64,000 bases of DNA from Exiguobacterium sp. TNDT2 (GTDB taxonomy: Bacteria; Bacillota; Bacilli; Exiguobacteriales; Exiguobacteriaceae), in the NCBI RefSeq assembly GCF_003331145.1, contig NZ_QLVE01000006.1, positions 1-64,000 on the forward strand, in the 5' to 3' direction. The notes below the pieces were generated by a model, which saw nothing but the letters and a program-made list of their open reading frames with translations, had not been told where the DNA came from and made no database searches. Of this stretch, positions 1 to 7,707 are shown in pieces (the stretch's first letter is position 1; every line of letters starts with the position of its first letter). The position numbers and the translations under genes were made by a program.

Positions 1-365
1 GGTTTAATGTCTCTAATAGCTCTCACAAACTCTTTTACTAGTTGATTATTTCCAGAAATTAAATAATTTTTTTGCCTATTAGCGTTTGAAAATCCCTGGC
101 AAGGAGGCCCGCCAACTACAACGGTTTTTTCAGGATTGAAATTTAACTTAGTAAAATCAATTTTAGTGATGTCACTATCATTACTTTGAAGTTCTTTCAA
201 AATGATACTTGAGTTATTATCATGATTTTTAATAAAAGTCTGTTGTGCAGATTTATTAATTTCAACCGCTGCAACAACATTAAATCTATCTGTTTGTATG
301 AAGCCATTACTTAATCCGCCAGCCCCAGAAAATAAGTCTATCAGGTCATATTTTGGTTCTTTCAT
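1..365 (-). CDS. DNA (cytosine-5) methyltransferase, N-terminal part (runs off the window)
   Basis: This is the first 121 codons of a C5-cytosine DNA methyltransferase, read on the minus strand from the ATG at 365-363 and cut off by the window edge. Motif I (DLFSGAGGLSNGF) lies at residues 10-22 and binds S-adenosylmethionine. Motif IV (GGPPCQGFS) lies at residues 85-93 and holds the catalytic cysteine, C89. These two motifs identify the family; target sequence and total length cannot be seen. The gene is much more AT-rich than the rest of the window, which suggests recent transfer. It is divergent from the MazG-like/helicase/winged-helix operon at 563-3520, so it may be the modification enzyme of a restriction or defence locus, or a solitary methylase. 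Confidence 0.93.
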   Translation of the reverse strand, partial: MKEPKYDLIDLFSGAGGLSNGFIQTDRFNVVAAVEINKSAQQTFIKNHDNNSSIILKELQSNDSDITKIDFTKLNFNPEKTVVVGGPPCQGFSNANRQKNYLISGNNQLVKEFVRAIRDIK

Positions 366-562
366 CGCACGAATCCTTTCAAAAATATATTTATCTATTA
401 GCAGCATAGCTCATAAGAGGTCTAATCGCAACTTAAAAAAGGAAAGGGAATTATAATTGAAACATCAAATAAAGGCTAGAATTGTTTTTTTTAACTTAAC
501 TATTACAAACAAATATATTTCATAATAAATATGAGAATGAAATGATGAAAGGAGATAATCAA

Positions 563-892
563 TTGAAAAAACACAACAAGCTAATCCGTGATCGCATCCC
601 TGAAATCATCCATGAAACAGGACAAATTCCTGTCGTCAAACACTTGAATCAAGCCGAACATTTTGAACAGGCACGATTGAAACTCTATGAAGAAATCAAA
701 GAGTACGAAGAGACGAACATTGATGAAGAATCCCTTGAAGAACTAGCTGACATTTTGGAACTTGTCTATACGCTCGGGAAGATGCATGGTGCGAATTTCG
801 AAGAGTTGAATCGTATCCGCGAGGAGAAACGTGAGAAGCGGGGCGGGTTTGAAAAAGGTCTCTTCTTAGAAGAGGTTCTTGATCATGAGTGA
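563..892 (+). CDS. MazG-like nucleoside triphosphate pyrophosphohydrolase (phosphoribosyl-ATP pyrophosphohydrolase-like)
   Basis: This small (109 aa) all-alpha NTP pyrophosphohydrolase begins KKHNKLIRDRIPEII, a typical opening of the short MazG/HisE-like group. The metal-binding acidic residues are visible as EEIKEYEE (about residues 43-50) followed by EELADILELV (about 59-68). Family members hydrolyse (d)NTPs to (d)NMP and pyrophosphate; the substrate here is unknown. I chose the TTG at 563 because AAAGGAGA (548-555) lies 7 nt upstream; the ATGs at 542 and 545 are upstream of or at that ribosome site. The gene overlaps the start of the PLD-helicase gene and is co-transcribed with it. Nucleotide-hydrolysing partners occur in several phage-defence loci, so such a role is possible but unproven. 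Confidence 0.85.
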   Translation: MKKHNKLIRDRIPEIIHETGQIPVVKHLNQAEHFEQARLKLYEEIKEYEETNIDEESLEELADILELVYTLGKMHGANFEELNRIREEKREKRGGFEKGLFLEEVLDHE

Positions 893-3242
893 GTTACGTC
901 TGCATACGAGTCATTTACGAATTCCATTACAACATCAAATCAACGCGGCGACTGAAATTTATATGGTCGTCGCGTTTGCGCAAGTATCGGGTGTTCAAGA
1001 ACTTACCGCTTCACTTCAACAAGCAGTCCATCGCGGTGCCCAAGTCCGCATTCTGATTGGGGATTACCTCTATTTGACGAACCCAGACGCGCTTGAGATG
1101 CTAATGAACATTCAAGGTGTGGAGCTACGGCTCTATCGATCGAAAGGCCAGTCGTTCCACCCAAAGGCATATTTGTTCCGCACACAAGATGGAGGGACGT
1201 TCTTTGTCGGCTCGTCCAATCTGTCACATAGCGCCTTGAATCGAGGTGTCGAATGGAACGTCGAGATACCGGCGAGCATCTCGGAGGACGTGTTCGAACA
1301 GTCTGTCGACGCGTTTCATGAGCTCTTTTATAGTGACTATGCGCAAATCATGAACGCAGTCTCGTTGCAGCCTTATCGGGAAGAATACGATGCGAAGCAA
1401 CAGCGGATGAAGGAAGCGGTGCTGATTGCAGAACCACCACCTGTTTATATTGAGGACGATACAATCACGCCGAACACTGTGCAAGACGCTGCTTTAAAGG
1501 CGTTACGCGAGACGATGGACGAAGGCAGACGCAAAGCGATGCTCGTGCTCGCTACCGGACTAGGAAAGACGTATTTGAGCGCTTTCTTCGCGCGTCAGTT
1601 CAAACGGGTGCTCTTCATTGCCCATCAAAAAGAGATTCTGCTTCAAGCTGAGGCATCGTATAAGAAAGTCGCGAGCGGATGGAAGACGGGATTATTGCTT
1701 GGCGGTGACTCGAGAGATGAGGAATCGGCAGATGTCTTATTTGCCTCGATTCAAACGTTGGCCTCGAAACATCGAATGCAGCAGTTCGCACCAGATCAGT
1801 TCGATTTGATTGTCGTCGACGAGTTCCATCATTCGGCGGCACCATCCTATCGGCGTGTCCTTGACTACTTCGAGCCGAAATTCTTGCTCGGATTAACGGC
1901 AACGCCGGATCGGTTGGACGGGGGAGACGTCTATGCTTTATGTGATGACAATGTTGCGTATCAGATGCACTTCACCGAAGCAATTGAAGAGTCGTATTTG
2001 ACACCATTCCATTACGTTGGGATTTATGATGAGATTGACTATTCGCAGATTCGGTTGATCAACGGTCGTCGCTATGATCAGGACGAACTGTTGGCGGAGC
2101 AGTTGAAGGAAAGTGTCGCTCAAAAAATCTTTGATGCCTGGCGGATGCATCACCAGACCAGAGCTCTTGGCTTCTGTTCGTCGGTCGCTCAGGCTGAGTA
2201 CTTGGCCGACTATTTCCGTCTGCAAGGTGTTCAAGCCGTAGCTTTACATAATCAGACCGAATATGACCGTGCAGAAGTCATCCGTCAATTGAAGCAAGGA
2301 CATCTCGATATCATCTTCGCGGTCAACTTGTTCAATGAAGGTGTTGATATCCCGGAAATTGATACGCTATTGTTCTGCCGCCCGACCGAATCGTTGACGG
2401 TCTTCACGCAACAGATCGGCCGTGGATTACGTCTATTGAGTGGGAAGACGCACTGCACCATCATCGATTTGATTGGGAACTATAAGAACATCGATAAAAA
2501 GTTGGCGCTGTTGACGACGAAGCGGCAGCCGATTGTCAAAGCACTTCCTACAGATGTGGATTTACCAGGCGAATGTACCATCGAATTTGATTTACATGCC
2601 ATCGATTTATTGAAGCGAATGGTCACCCGTTCTTCGACACGGCGACAACAGTTGGAGCGGAACTACTTCATGGTGAAAGAAGAACTCGGAAGACGGCCGA
2701 GTTATCTAGAGTTGATTCAACGAGGCGAATACTCGATGGATGCCTATCGCTCTGATTGGAAGAAAGATGGAGGGTTTTACGGGTTCCTCAATCGGATGGG
2801 GGAGCTGGATGAGGAAGAGAGTCACCTGTTTGAAGAGGCGAAGTCGCTATTGCTTGAAGTAGAATACACAGACATGACGAAGAGCTATAAGATGATTGTG
2901 TTATCCATCATGTTAAGTCGTGGGGTCGCGGGATGGCTTCAACCACTCTCAGCTAGCGAGGCGGCTCGTCCATTCTATGAGTTCATCAATGAATTCCCAT
3001 ATCGTCAGCAGATTGACGGACAGACGAAAGACTTCCAATCCCCGTTCCATCAACAAAAGATTGAAAAGTTACTGTTGCGGATGCCATTTGATAAAATAGC
3101 TAAAGGACCGTTCTTCGTATCAGAGGAGTCATTACACATCGAGCATAATGAAGCATTTGCTCATCCTTTAGTTTACGAATGGGTCAGTCAAATCGTTGAA
3201 ATCCGACTGCATCACTACTTCAGTCGGAAAGCTTCAGAATGA
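885..3242 (+). CDS. PLD-nuclease/superfamily 2 DNA helicase fusion
   Basis: This 785-aa protein joins a phospholipase-D-type nuclease domain to a superfamily 2 helicase. The HKD-like motif (FHPKAYLF then GSSNLS) lies near residues 91-114. The helicase has Walker A ATGLGKT (about 223-229), motif II DEFH (about 312-315), motif III TATPDR (about 338-343) and motif VI QIGRGLR (about 510-516). About 250 C-terminal residues are not recognised. The ATG at 885 is preferred to the TTG at 879, and it overlaps the end of the upstream gene, suggesting translational coupling. A single HKD motif implies a dimeric nuclease. Similar fusions are annotated as putative DNA repair or restriction helicases. Location beside a cytosine methylase suggests DNA restriction or defence, which is inference. 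Confidence 0.88.
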   Translation: MSELRLHTSHLRIPLQHQINAATEIYMVVAFAQVSGVQELTASLQQAVHRGAQVRILIGDYLYLTNPDALEMLMNIQGVELRLYRSKGQSFHPKAYLFRTQDGGTFFVGSSNLSHSALNRGVEWNVEIPASISEDVFEQSVDAFHELFYSDYAQIMNAVSLQPYREEYDAKQQRMKEAVLIAEPPPVYIEDDTITPNTVQDAALKALRETMDEGRRKAMLVLATGLGKTYLSAFFARQFKRVLFIAHQKEILLQAEASYKKVASGWKTGLLLGGDSRDEESADVLFASIQTLASKHRMQQFAPDQFDLIVVDEFHHSAAPSYRRVLDYFEPKFLLGLTATPDRLDGGDVYALCDDNVAYQMHFTEAIEESYLTPFHYVGIYDEIDYSQIRLINGRRYDQDELLAEQLKESVAQKIFDAWRMHHQTRALGFCSSVAQAEYLADYFRLQGVQAVALHNQTEYDRAEVIRQLKQGHLDIIFAVNLFNEGVDIPEIDTLLFCRPTESLTVFTQQIGRGLRLLSGKTHCTIIDLIGNYKNIDKKLALLTTKRQPIVKALPTDVDLPGECTIEFDLHAIDLLKRMVTRSSTRRQQLERNYFMVKEELGRRPSYLELIQRGEYSMDAYRSDWKKDGGFYGFLNRMGELDEEESHLFEEAKSLLLEVEYTDMTKSYKMIVLSIMLSRGVAGWLQPLSASEAARPFYEFINEFPYRQQIDGQTKDFQSPFHQQKIEKLLLRMPFDKIAKGPFFVSEESLHIEHNEAFAHPLVYEWVSQIVEIRLHHYFSRKASE

Positions 3243-3262
3243 TTGGGAAAGGAGTCTTTAAC

Positions 3263-3520
3263 TTGAAACGCGCACTACTTCGCAAAATCCAATTCGCCCT
3301 CCAGCATCACGGTGGGACGGCTTCATTGAAAGAAATCAACGCATATATCGAGCGGTCATACTATCAACTCGAGCTCGATCGGTATAAAGATTGGAAGGCT
3401 CACGTCAATAAACAGATTCGGGCCCATTCAAGTGATTCGGCCAGCTTCGCGGGGAAAGAAGACTTGTTTTATTCCACGGGAAATAAGGGCATCTGGGGCC
3501 TTCGCCAACCGAATAAGTAA
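3263..3520 (+). CDS. small winged-helix-like protein, last gene of the helicase operon
   Basis: This 85-aa protein starts at TTG 3263, which has GGAG 8-9 nt upstream at 3251; the ATG at 3239 is less likely. The pattern of an N-terminal helix, a GG-x-A-SLKEI segment, a basic helix and a C-terminal EDLFYSTGNKGIWGL (about 66-80) resembles the winged-helix domains attached to HNH and other restriction-type nucleases. Here the domain stands alone. It probably binds DNA and may serve the PLD-helicase as a recognition subunit or act as a repressor of the operon. This is based on fold-like pattern only; I cannot name the family with certainty. Confidence 0.7.
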   Translation: MKRALLRKIQFALQHHGGTASLKEINAYIERSYYQLELDRYKDWKAHVNKQIRAHSSDSASFAGKEDLFYSTGNKGIWGLRQPNK

Positions 3521-3522
3521 CC

Positions 3523-3555
3523 GAAAGCGGAACCATTTCAGTTGGTTCCGCTTTC
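3523..3555 (+). terminator. stem-loop ending the helicase operon
   Basis: A perfect 13-bp inverted repeat, GAAAGCGGAACCA and its complement, surrounds a 7-nt loop directly after the stop codon at 3520. The U-tract is weak, so it may act as a terminator with reduced efficiency or as a 3' stabiliser. Confidence 0.7.
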
Positions 3556-3647
3556 AATGTTTACAATACGTCACATACCCTTGTCACAGAATGTTCAATC
3601 CTGTAAACTTCGAAACAGTGTGAAAAAAATGTATAAGGGGTTTATCC

Positions 3648-5186
3648 ATGGAAATCGTTCAGCAATTATCGCAAGTACAATTACTCAACCAATTCTGGTT
3701 GCTCATGGCCTTCGTCATCCCGATGGTCATTTTATCGCGGATGGTCGTGGCCGGTTCACGGTTCTCGCCAATCCTCGTCATCGTCATCTTTGGTCTCGGA
3801 CTTGGCTTCGCCATGGTCGAGATGGGCATCGCGACACCGGGTCTTCCTGAGTTCCCGCTCGTCGACTTTATGTCACGGACGACGATCATCGCGCTCGTCG
3901 TATCGTTCTTCGTCGGTGGACAAGAACTTCGTAAAATCTTAAGCAAGCAAGAGCTCGACGTGAAAGATATCGTCGTGCCATCGAAAGAAGAGATGTTCCT
4001 CGGGACAGGACGGACACAGTTCATCTTCATCCTCCGTTCATTCTTCTTGCTCGTCGGTCTCGAAGGGTTCTTCCGCATGATGATTCAACCGGGCGCGGCA
4101 GAGGGCATCATGCTCTACTACCCGATCCTCGCGTTGATCGGTCTCGCGGCATCGTTCCTCTTGATCGACCACAAGGCTCAAATCGACGATAAGAAGGTAT
4201 ACATGCGTAAAGGCGTCATCGAGACAGTCTTGATGCTCGTCATCTTGTTCGTTTCATACGGCATCGCCGTGGCGGTTCAACCGATTATCGCGCTTCCGCA
4301 AATCTTCTTCGCCATGTTGATTTCGTCAGCACTCGGTGCCATCTTCCACAACTGGACGTATGGACCGACCGTCCGTGCGCTTCTGTTTGCCGGAATCCCG
4401 GTCGTCTTGGCCGCCAACTTCATGGTCGGTGGTTCGCGGATCGGTGATGCGTTCGCTATCGAAGGCATGAACTCGATTCTCGTTTACGGTTTCTTTGGTC
4501 AATTGTTCTGGATGTTCGGTGGGATTGCACTCCTCATGTGGTTCGCCCGCACAGGACATATCCGCAACCTCGCACCTGGTATGGCCGGGTCGCTCTCGCA
4601 CAGTGGTCTCACAGGCGCATGTACGGCCGGTGACTTCGGTCAAGTGGCAGCCAAACGTGCCCCAATCATGATCAACATCCCGTTCTTCGGTCACATCTTC
4701 GTGTTCTCGATTTTGGCAGTCAGTGCCGACAACGGGGCGCTCTGGATTTGGCCGACGGCGATCATCGTCTTGGTCGGTCTTGTGCTCACGGCGCTCGCGC
4801 TCAAAAACTTGCGCGGTGCCAACGGAGAAGACTTCAAAGAAGTAAAGGCGCTCATGCAGTTCTCGTTCGGTTGGCAGATGATGGCGGTCTTCGGTGGACT
4901 CGTCATCCTCAGCTTCAGCTCGATCGCGTTCGACTACACGACGATGGCTCAATCGTCAGCCATCTCGCACTTTGGTCTTTTCGCAGCCGTGCAGGGCGGC
5001 ATGTTCGGGACAGAGGCATCGCTTCTCATCCCGCTCATCTTCTCGATGCCATTCCTCGTCCACCCGATTGTGTTCTACATGTTCGGGAAGGCGCTCGATA
5101 ATAACGGTGAAATGCCACGCGTACCGGTTTACGCCATGGCACTCATCGGTGTCGTCGGAGTCTCGTTCGCGATTCTCGGCGTATAA
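3648..5186 (+). CDS. polytopic membrane protein, probable transporter of unknown substrate
   Basis: This 512-aa protein is strongly hydrophobic throughout, with about eleven or twelve membrane-spanning segments. Polar, glycine-rich reentrant-like stretches sit between them: SFFVGGQELRKIL near residues 84-96 and SLSHSGLTGACTAGDFG near 313-330. That layout recalls GltS/2-hydroxycarboxylate-type carriers, but I do not recognise the family firmly. It has its own terminator and no operon partners. The start is the ATG at 3648. The gene is GC-rich like the core genome, unlike the defence-type genes before it, so it marks the return to chromosomal backbone. Confidence 0.75.
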   Translation: MEIVQQLSQVQLLNQFWLLMAFVIPMVILSRMVVAGSRFSPILVIVIFGLGLGFAMVEMGIATPGLPEFPLVDFMSRTTIIALVVSFFVGGQELRKILSKQELDVKDIVVPSKEEMFLGTGRTQFIFILRSFFLLVGLEGFFRMMIQPGAAEGIMLYYPILALIGLAASFLLIDHKAQIDDKKVYMRKGVIETVLMLVILFVSYGIAVAVQPIIALPQIFFAMLISSALGAIFHNWTYGPTVRALLFAGIPVVLAANFMVGGSRIGDAFAIEGMNSILVYGFFGQLFWMFGGIALLMWFARTGHIRNLAPGMAGSLSHSGLTGACTAGDFGQVAAKRAPIMINIPFFGHIFVFSILAVSADNGALWIWPTAIIVLVGLVLTALALKNLRGANGEDFKEVKALMQFSFGWQMMAVFGGLVILSFSSIAFDYTTMAQSSAISHFGLFAAVQGGMFGTEASLLIPLIFSMPFLVHPIVFYMFGKALDNNGEMPRVPVYAMALIGVVGVSFAILGV

Positions 5187-5193
5187 CAAACAG

Positions 5194-5225
5194 CCGCTTC
5201 TACCAATGCGTAGAAGCGGTTTTTT
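5194..5225 (+). terminator. rho-independent terminator
   Basis: A 10-bp stem (CCGCTTCTAC with its complement) is followed by six Ts, seven bases after the stop of the membrane protein gene. Confidence 0.92.
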
Positions 5226-5261
5226 GTATGCCGAAACATCGCACCGATGAATCGATGGGAC

Positions 5262-5290
5262 AAAAAAACGGCCGACACGAGGTCGACCGT
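5262..5290 (-). terminator. rho-independent terminator of the MarR-nitroreductase operon
   Basis: On the minus strand ACGGTCGAC pairs with GTCGGCCGT (one G-U) over a 5-nt loop and is followed by seven Us. It lies directly after the monooxygenase stop at 5298. Confidence 0.88.
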
Positions 5291-5297
5291 CTTCTGT

Positions 5298-5582
5298 TTA
5301 GTTGACTTCCGTCACATGGATAACCGGCTTCGCCGTCACGTAGTAGCCTACGCTTTGAGCGAACGCGATGAGGTCCGGGTTTTGGTTGTGTTGCTCGACG
5401 GCCGCTTGATCGGCCCAATTCTCGATCATGACGAAGCGGTTCTCCGAAGTCGTCGATTGATAGAGCTCATAGCCCAAGCAACCGGCTTCTTGTTTCGACG
5501 AATCGATGAGCTTGTTGATGTCTGCCAAGAAGTTGTCAAATTCTGTTTCTTTCACATCGAAAATGGCGTTGATTAAGATCAT
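5298..5582 (-). CDS. antibiotic biosynthesis monooxygenase (ABM) family protein
   Basis: This 94-aa protein fits the dimeric alpha/beta-barrel ABM family: an N-terminal beta strand (ILINAIFDV), a helix, then the GCLGYELYQS strand and the ENRFVMIENWAD segment that is very typical of quinol monooxygenase-like (YgiN-type) enzymes. Such proteins act on quinols or similar aromatics without cofactors, or simply bind them. It lies 15 nt downstream of the nitroreductase in the same operon, so a joint role in handling quinones or nitroaromatics is likely. The exact substrate cannot be inferred. Confidence 0.85.
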   Translation of the reverse strand: MILINAIFDVKETEFDNFLADINKLIDSSKQEAGCLGYELYQSTTSENRFVMIENWADQAAVEQHNQNPDLIAFAQSVGYYVTAKPVIHVTEVN

Positions 5583-5597
5583 GTGGGTGTCCTCCGA

Positions 5598-6236
5598 TTA
5601 TTTGAATGATGTGATTTTTTCAGCGTCGAGACGTACAGATTGGTAGCCTTCTTCTGCCGCTTTACCGACCGAGAGGATCATGACCGGCACGTAACGGTTT
5701 TTGTCTAATCCGAACGCTTCCGCGAGTTGGTCTTTCTCGAAACCGCCGATTGGGTTCGTGTCGTAACCGTGGGCACGAGCGACGAGCATGAATTGCATCG
5801 CGGCGAGACTCGAGTCGATTTTGACGATGTCGTTCATTTCTTGTTTCGACAAGTTTTTGTAGTACGGGAGGATGGCGCCGAGCTGTTGGTCGCGCACTTC
5901 TTGCGGCATTTTGCCTTCCGCGACAGCTTGGTCGTAAATCTCTTCACCGAGCTCGTAGCATTCCATGTCGCCGAAGATGAGGACCATCGCAGCCGACGTG
6001 TCGTTTTGACGGACGTTGAAGCGGATGAGCGGCTTAAGCGTCTCTTTCGCCTCTGGGCTCTCAACGACGACGAAGCGCCACGGTTGCATGTTGACTGAAG
6101 AAGGAGCTGTTGTCGCTTCCTCGATCATTTGAAGCATTTCAAGTTGTGAGATTTTGACGTTCTCGTCGTAGACGCGGATCGATTTGCGACCGAGCATCAC
6201 GTCAGTGAATGTGTTGTTTTCGAATGTAGTTGCCAT
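5598..6236 (-). CDS. ydgI: FMN-dependent nitroreductase family protein (YdgI-like)
   Basis: This 212-aa oxidoreductase has the nitroreductase opening GRKSIRVYD, the FMN-binding ATTAPSSVNMQPWRFVVV segment (about residues 42-59) and the C-terminal GYDTNPIGGF (about 157-166) shared with B. subtilis YdgI. The family reduces nitro compounds and quinones with NAD(P)H. It is the second gene of a marR-nitroreductase-monooxygenase operon; B. subtilis also pairs ydgI with a MarR gene (ydgJ). A GAGG site lies upstream of the ATG at 6236. Regulation is probably by the upstream MarR protein through the palindrome at 6694-6722. Confidence 0.92.
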   Translation of the reverse strand: MATTFENNTFTDVMLGRKSIRVYDENVKISQLEMLQMIEEATTAPSSVNMQPWRFVVVESPEAKETLKPLIRFNVRQNDTSAAMVLIFGDMECYELGEEIYDQAVAEGKMPQEVRDQQLGAILPYYKNLSKQEMNDIVKIDSSLAAMQFMLVARAHGYDTNPIGGFEKDQLAEAFGLDKNRYVPVMILSVGKAAEEGYQSVRLDAEKITSFK

Positions 6237-6260
6237 GGGGGATTACCTCTTTCTCTCTTG

Positions 6261-6671
6261 TTATAGTTGGTTAAGCTTTTGCAGCAGACTCGACAGCTGA
6301 TTGATCTCTGACTCGGACAGCACTTTCGTGATCAAATGCTTGCCGCGGTCGTGGTCTTGTTCACAGCTCGTCAAGTCATGCTTGGCTTCGTCGGTCAAAT
6401 GGACGAACACTTCACGATGGTTCGCGGTGTTCCGTTCCCGGCGGACGTAGCCTTTTTCTTCAAGGATCTTCAAATGGCGGGTGATGGCCGCATTGTCGAT
6501 TTTCATCGCCTGCTGAATCTCGCTTTGCGAACAGACGCCCTTGTCATGCACGATCATGAGCATCTCGTAGCGGGTCAGGCTGAACCCCGTCTCTTTCTCG
6601 AACGAGGTCGCGACGCGTTGGTCCGCCAGTTTAATTTGGTATAGCAGTCGGCTGATATCTCGTAATTCCAT
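6261..6671 (-). CDS. ydgJ: MarR-family transcriptional regulator (YdgJ-like)
   Basis: This 136-aa winged-helix regulator has the MarR recognition region SQSEIQQAMKIDNAAITRHL (about residues 49-68) and the wing segment KGYVRRERNTANHREVFVHLT (about 74-94). It is the first gene of an operon with a nitroreductase and an ABM monooxygenase and probably represses it until an electrophile, quinone or similar ligand releases it. The 12/14 palindrome just upstream of its start is a likely autoregulatory operator. The start is the ATG at 6671, with GAGGAGTG about 11 nt before it. Confidence 0.92.
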   Translation of the reverse strand: MELRDISRLLYQIKLADQRVATSFEKETGFSLTRYEMLMIVHDKGVCSQSEIQQAMKIDNAAITRHLKILEEKGYVRRERNTANHREVFVHLTDEAKHDLTSCEQDHDRGKHLITKVLSESEINQLSSLLQKLNQL

Positions 6672-6693
6672 CTGTGGTGTCTCACTCCTCTCA

Positions 6694-6722
6694 TTTGATA
6701 AGTCAATTATTGACTCGTCAAA
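6694..6722 (-). promoter_or_regulatory. 29-bp palindromic operator for the MarR regulator
   Basis: The site is symmetric about base 6708. Inner arms AGTCAAT and ATTGACT are perfect, outer arms TTTGA and TCAAA are perfect, and only two of 14 base pairs fail. It sits 23 nt upstream of the marR start codon, where a MarR dimer would block transcription. Assignment to this regulator is by position. Confidence 0.8.
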
Positions 6723-6764
6723 TGTAAAACATTCATGCCGTGCTGTAAAGGAGAATGCTCACAC

Positions 6765-6790
6765 AAAAAACCATCCGCTCGTGCGAATGG
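6765..6790 (-). terminator. rho-independent terminator
   Basis: On the minus strand CCATTCGC pairs with GCGGATGG (one mismatch) over a 4-nt loop and is followed by six Us. It ends the secreted-protein gene at 6794-7528 and insulates the marR operon. Confidence 0.85.
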
Positions 6791-6793
6791 CGA

Positions 6794-7528
6794 TCAGTCT
6801 TCATATTTTGTACCGTCAAATCGGTACTCGGTGATGAACGTCGTCTCGTCAAACCCATATAGGCGATCGTGGCGGTTCAAGTCGTCAATCGTCTGGAGCG
6901 AATCGAATGACGGATCGCCGGATTGGGACGTGCGTGACACGTTCAAGTAGCGCTCGGTGAAGTCGTCATCCTCATTCGGTGTCCCGTCGAACGAGAAATG
7001 AATCGACGTGACGTCGTCCTCGAGTAGGCGGATGACGTCGAGGACGCGCTGCTTCTGAGCATTGGTGTCGTTCCATGCTTCATGCAACATGACGGAGACA
7101 CCTAAAAACGTCTCTGGATTCAACTCGAAGACGGACGTCGGTTGTCGTCTGTTTACGTCTCGCATGCGTACGACGTCTACAGGCACGTTCGCCCGGACCG
7201 TCTCTGTACGTGATAAGACGTTCGCCGTGACGAGACGGTCGTGTAGCGTCGTCTCTGCCTCTTTTACCCAGTACGTCGGCATCACGTCGTCATGGATGGT
7301 GCCGTCACCATACGTTCGCGCGGAATACGTCCCGCGAAGTGGTTGCCTTTCGAGCTTGAACGTCGCCTTGTACCCAGTCAGTTTCCAGTCTTGTGACACG
7401 TCGACATCGACACGTTCCCCGTACGTGGCATCGATGTAGTCCGTATAGCGTTCGGTCGCTTCGCTTCTTCCGTACATCGATCCGGCGACGAGCAAGCCGA
7501 TGGCCCCAAGCAACAATCTTTTTTTCAT
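6794..7528 (-). CDS. secreted or membrane-anchored protein of unknown function
   Basis: This 244-aa protein starts with a signal-like segment (KKRLLLGAIGLLVAGSMYG). No lipobox cysteine is visible, so it is either cleaved after about residue 24 or anchored by this helix. The rest is hydrophilic and rich in Thr, Asp and Arg, with no recognised domain. It is transcribed alone, divergently from the gntR operon, with its own terminator. A GAGGTG site precedes the ATG at 7528. Function unknown. Confidence 0.75.
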   Translation of the reverse strand: MKKRLLLGAIGLLVAGSMYGRSEATERYTDYIDATYGERVDVDVSQDWKLTGYKATFKLERQPLRGTYSARTYGDGTIHDDVMPTYWVKEAETTLHDRLVTANVLSRTETVRANVPVDVVRMRDVNRRQPTSVFELNPETFLGVSVMLHEAWNDTNAQKQRVLDVIRLLEDDVTSIHFSFDGTPNEDDDFTERYLNVSRTSQSGDPSFDSLQTIDDLNRHDRLYGFDETTFITEYRFDGTKYED

Positions 7529-7642
7529 TTTTGGTTCACCTCTCGTCCAATGTACCTGAAAAACACGACGCGCGTCTCAGTCCAAAGTCGTATTCAATTT
7601 ATTCCCAATTCCCTGTAAACTGAAAGTGCCCTTTAAGAACTA

Positions 7643-7675
7643 TTGTATTTACGTGTACTAATACGTATAATACAC
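7643..7675 (+). promoter_or_regulatory. promoter with overlapping GntR/YtrA-type operator
   Basis: The sigma-A promoter is TTGTAT (7643-7648), 17 nt, TATAAT (7666-7671). An inverted repeat, GTGTA-n-TA (7653-7660) and TA-n-TACAC (7668-7675), is centred on 7664 and covers the spacer and -10 box. Its form matches known YtrA-type operators, so the GntR protein at 7708 probably represses its own operon here. Confidence 0.8.
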
Positions 7676-7707
7676 TTATACCACGTACACAAGAGAGGGT
7701 GTGACCC

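Noticed and set aside
885-3242. Identification of the left module as DISARM.
   Set aside because: A PLD domain, a helicase and a C5 methylase are present, but no DUF1998 protein is visible and PLD and helicase are fused. The left flank is missing, so the name is not justified.
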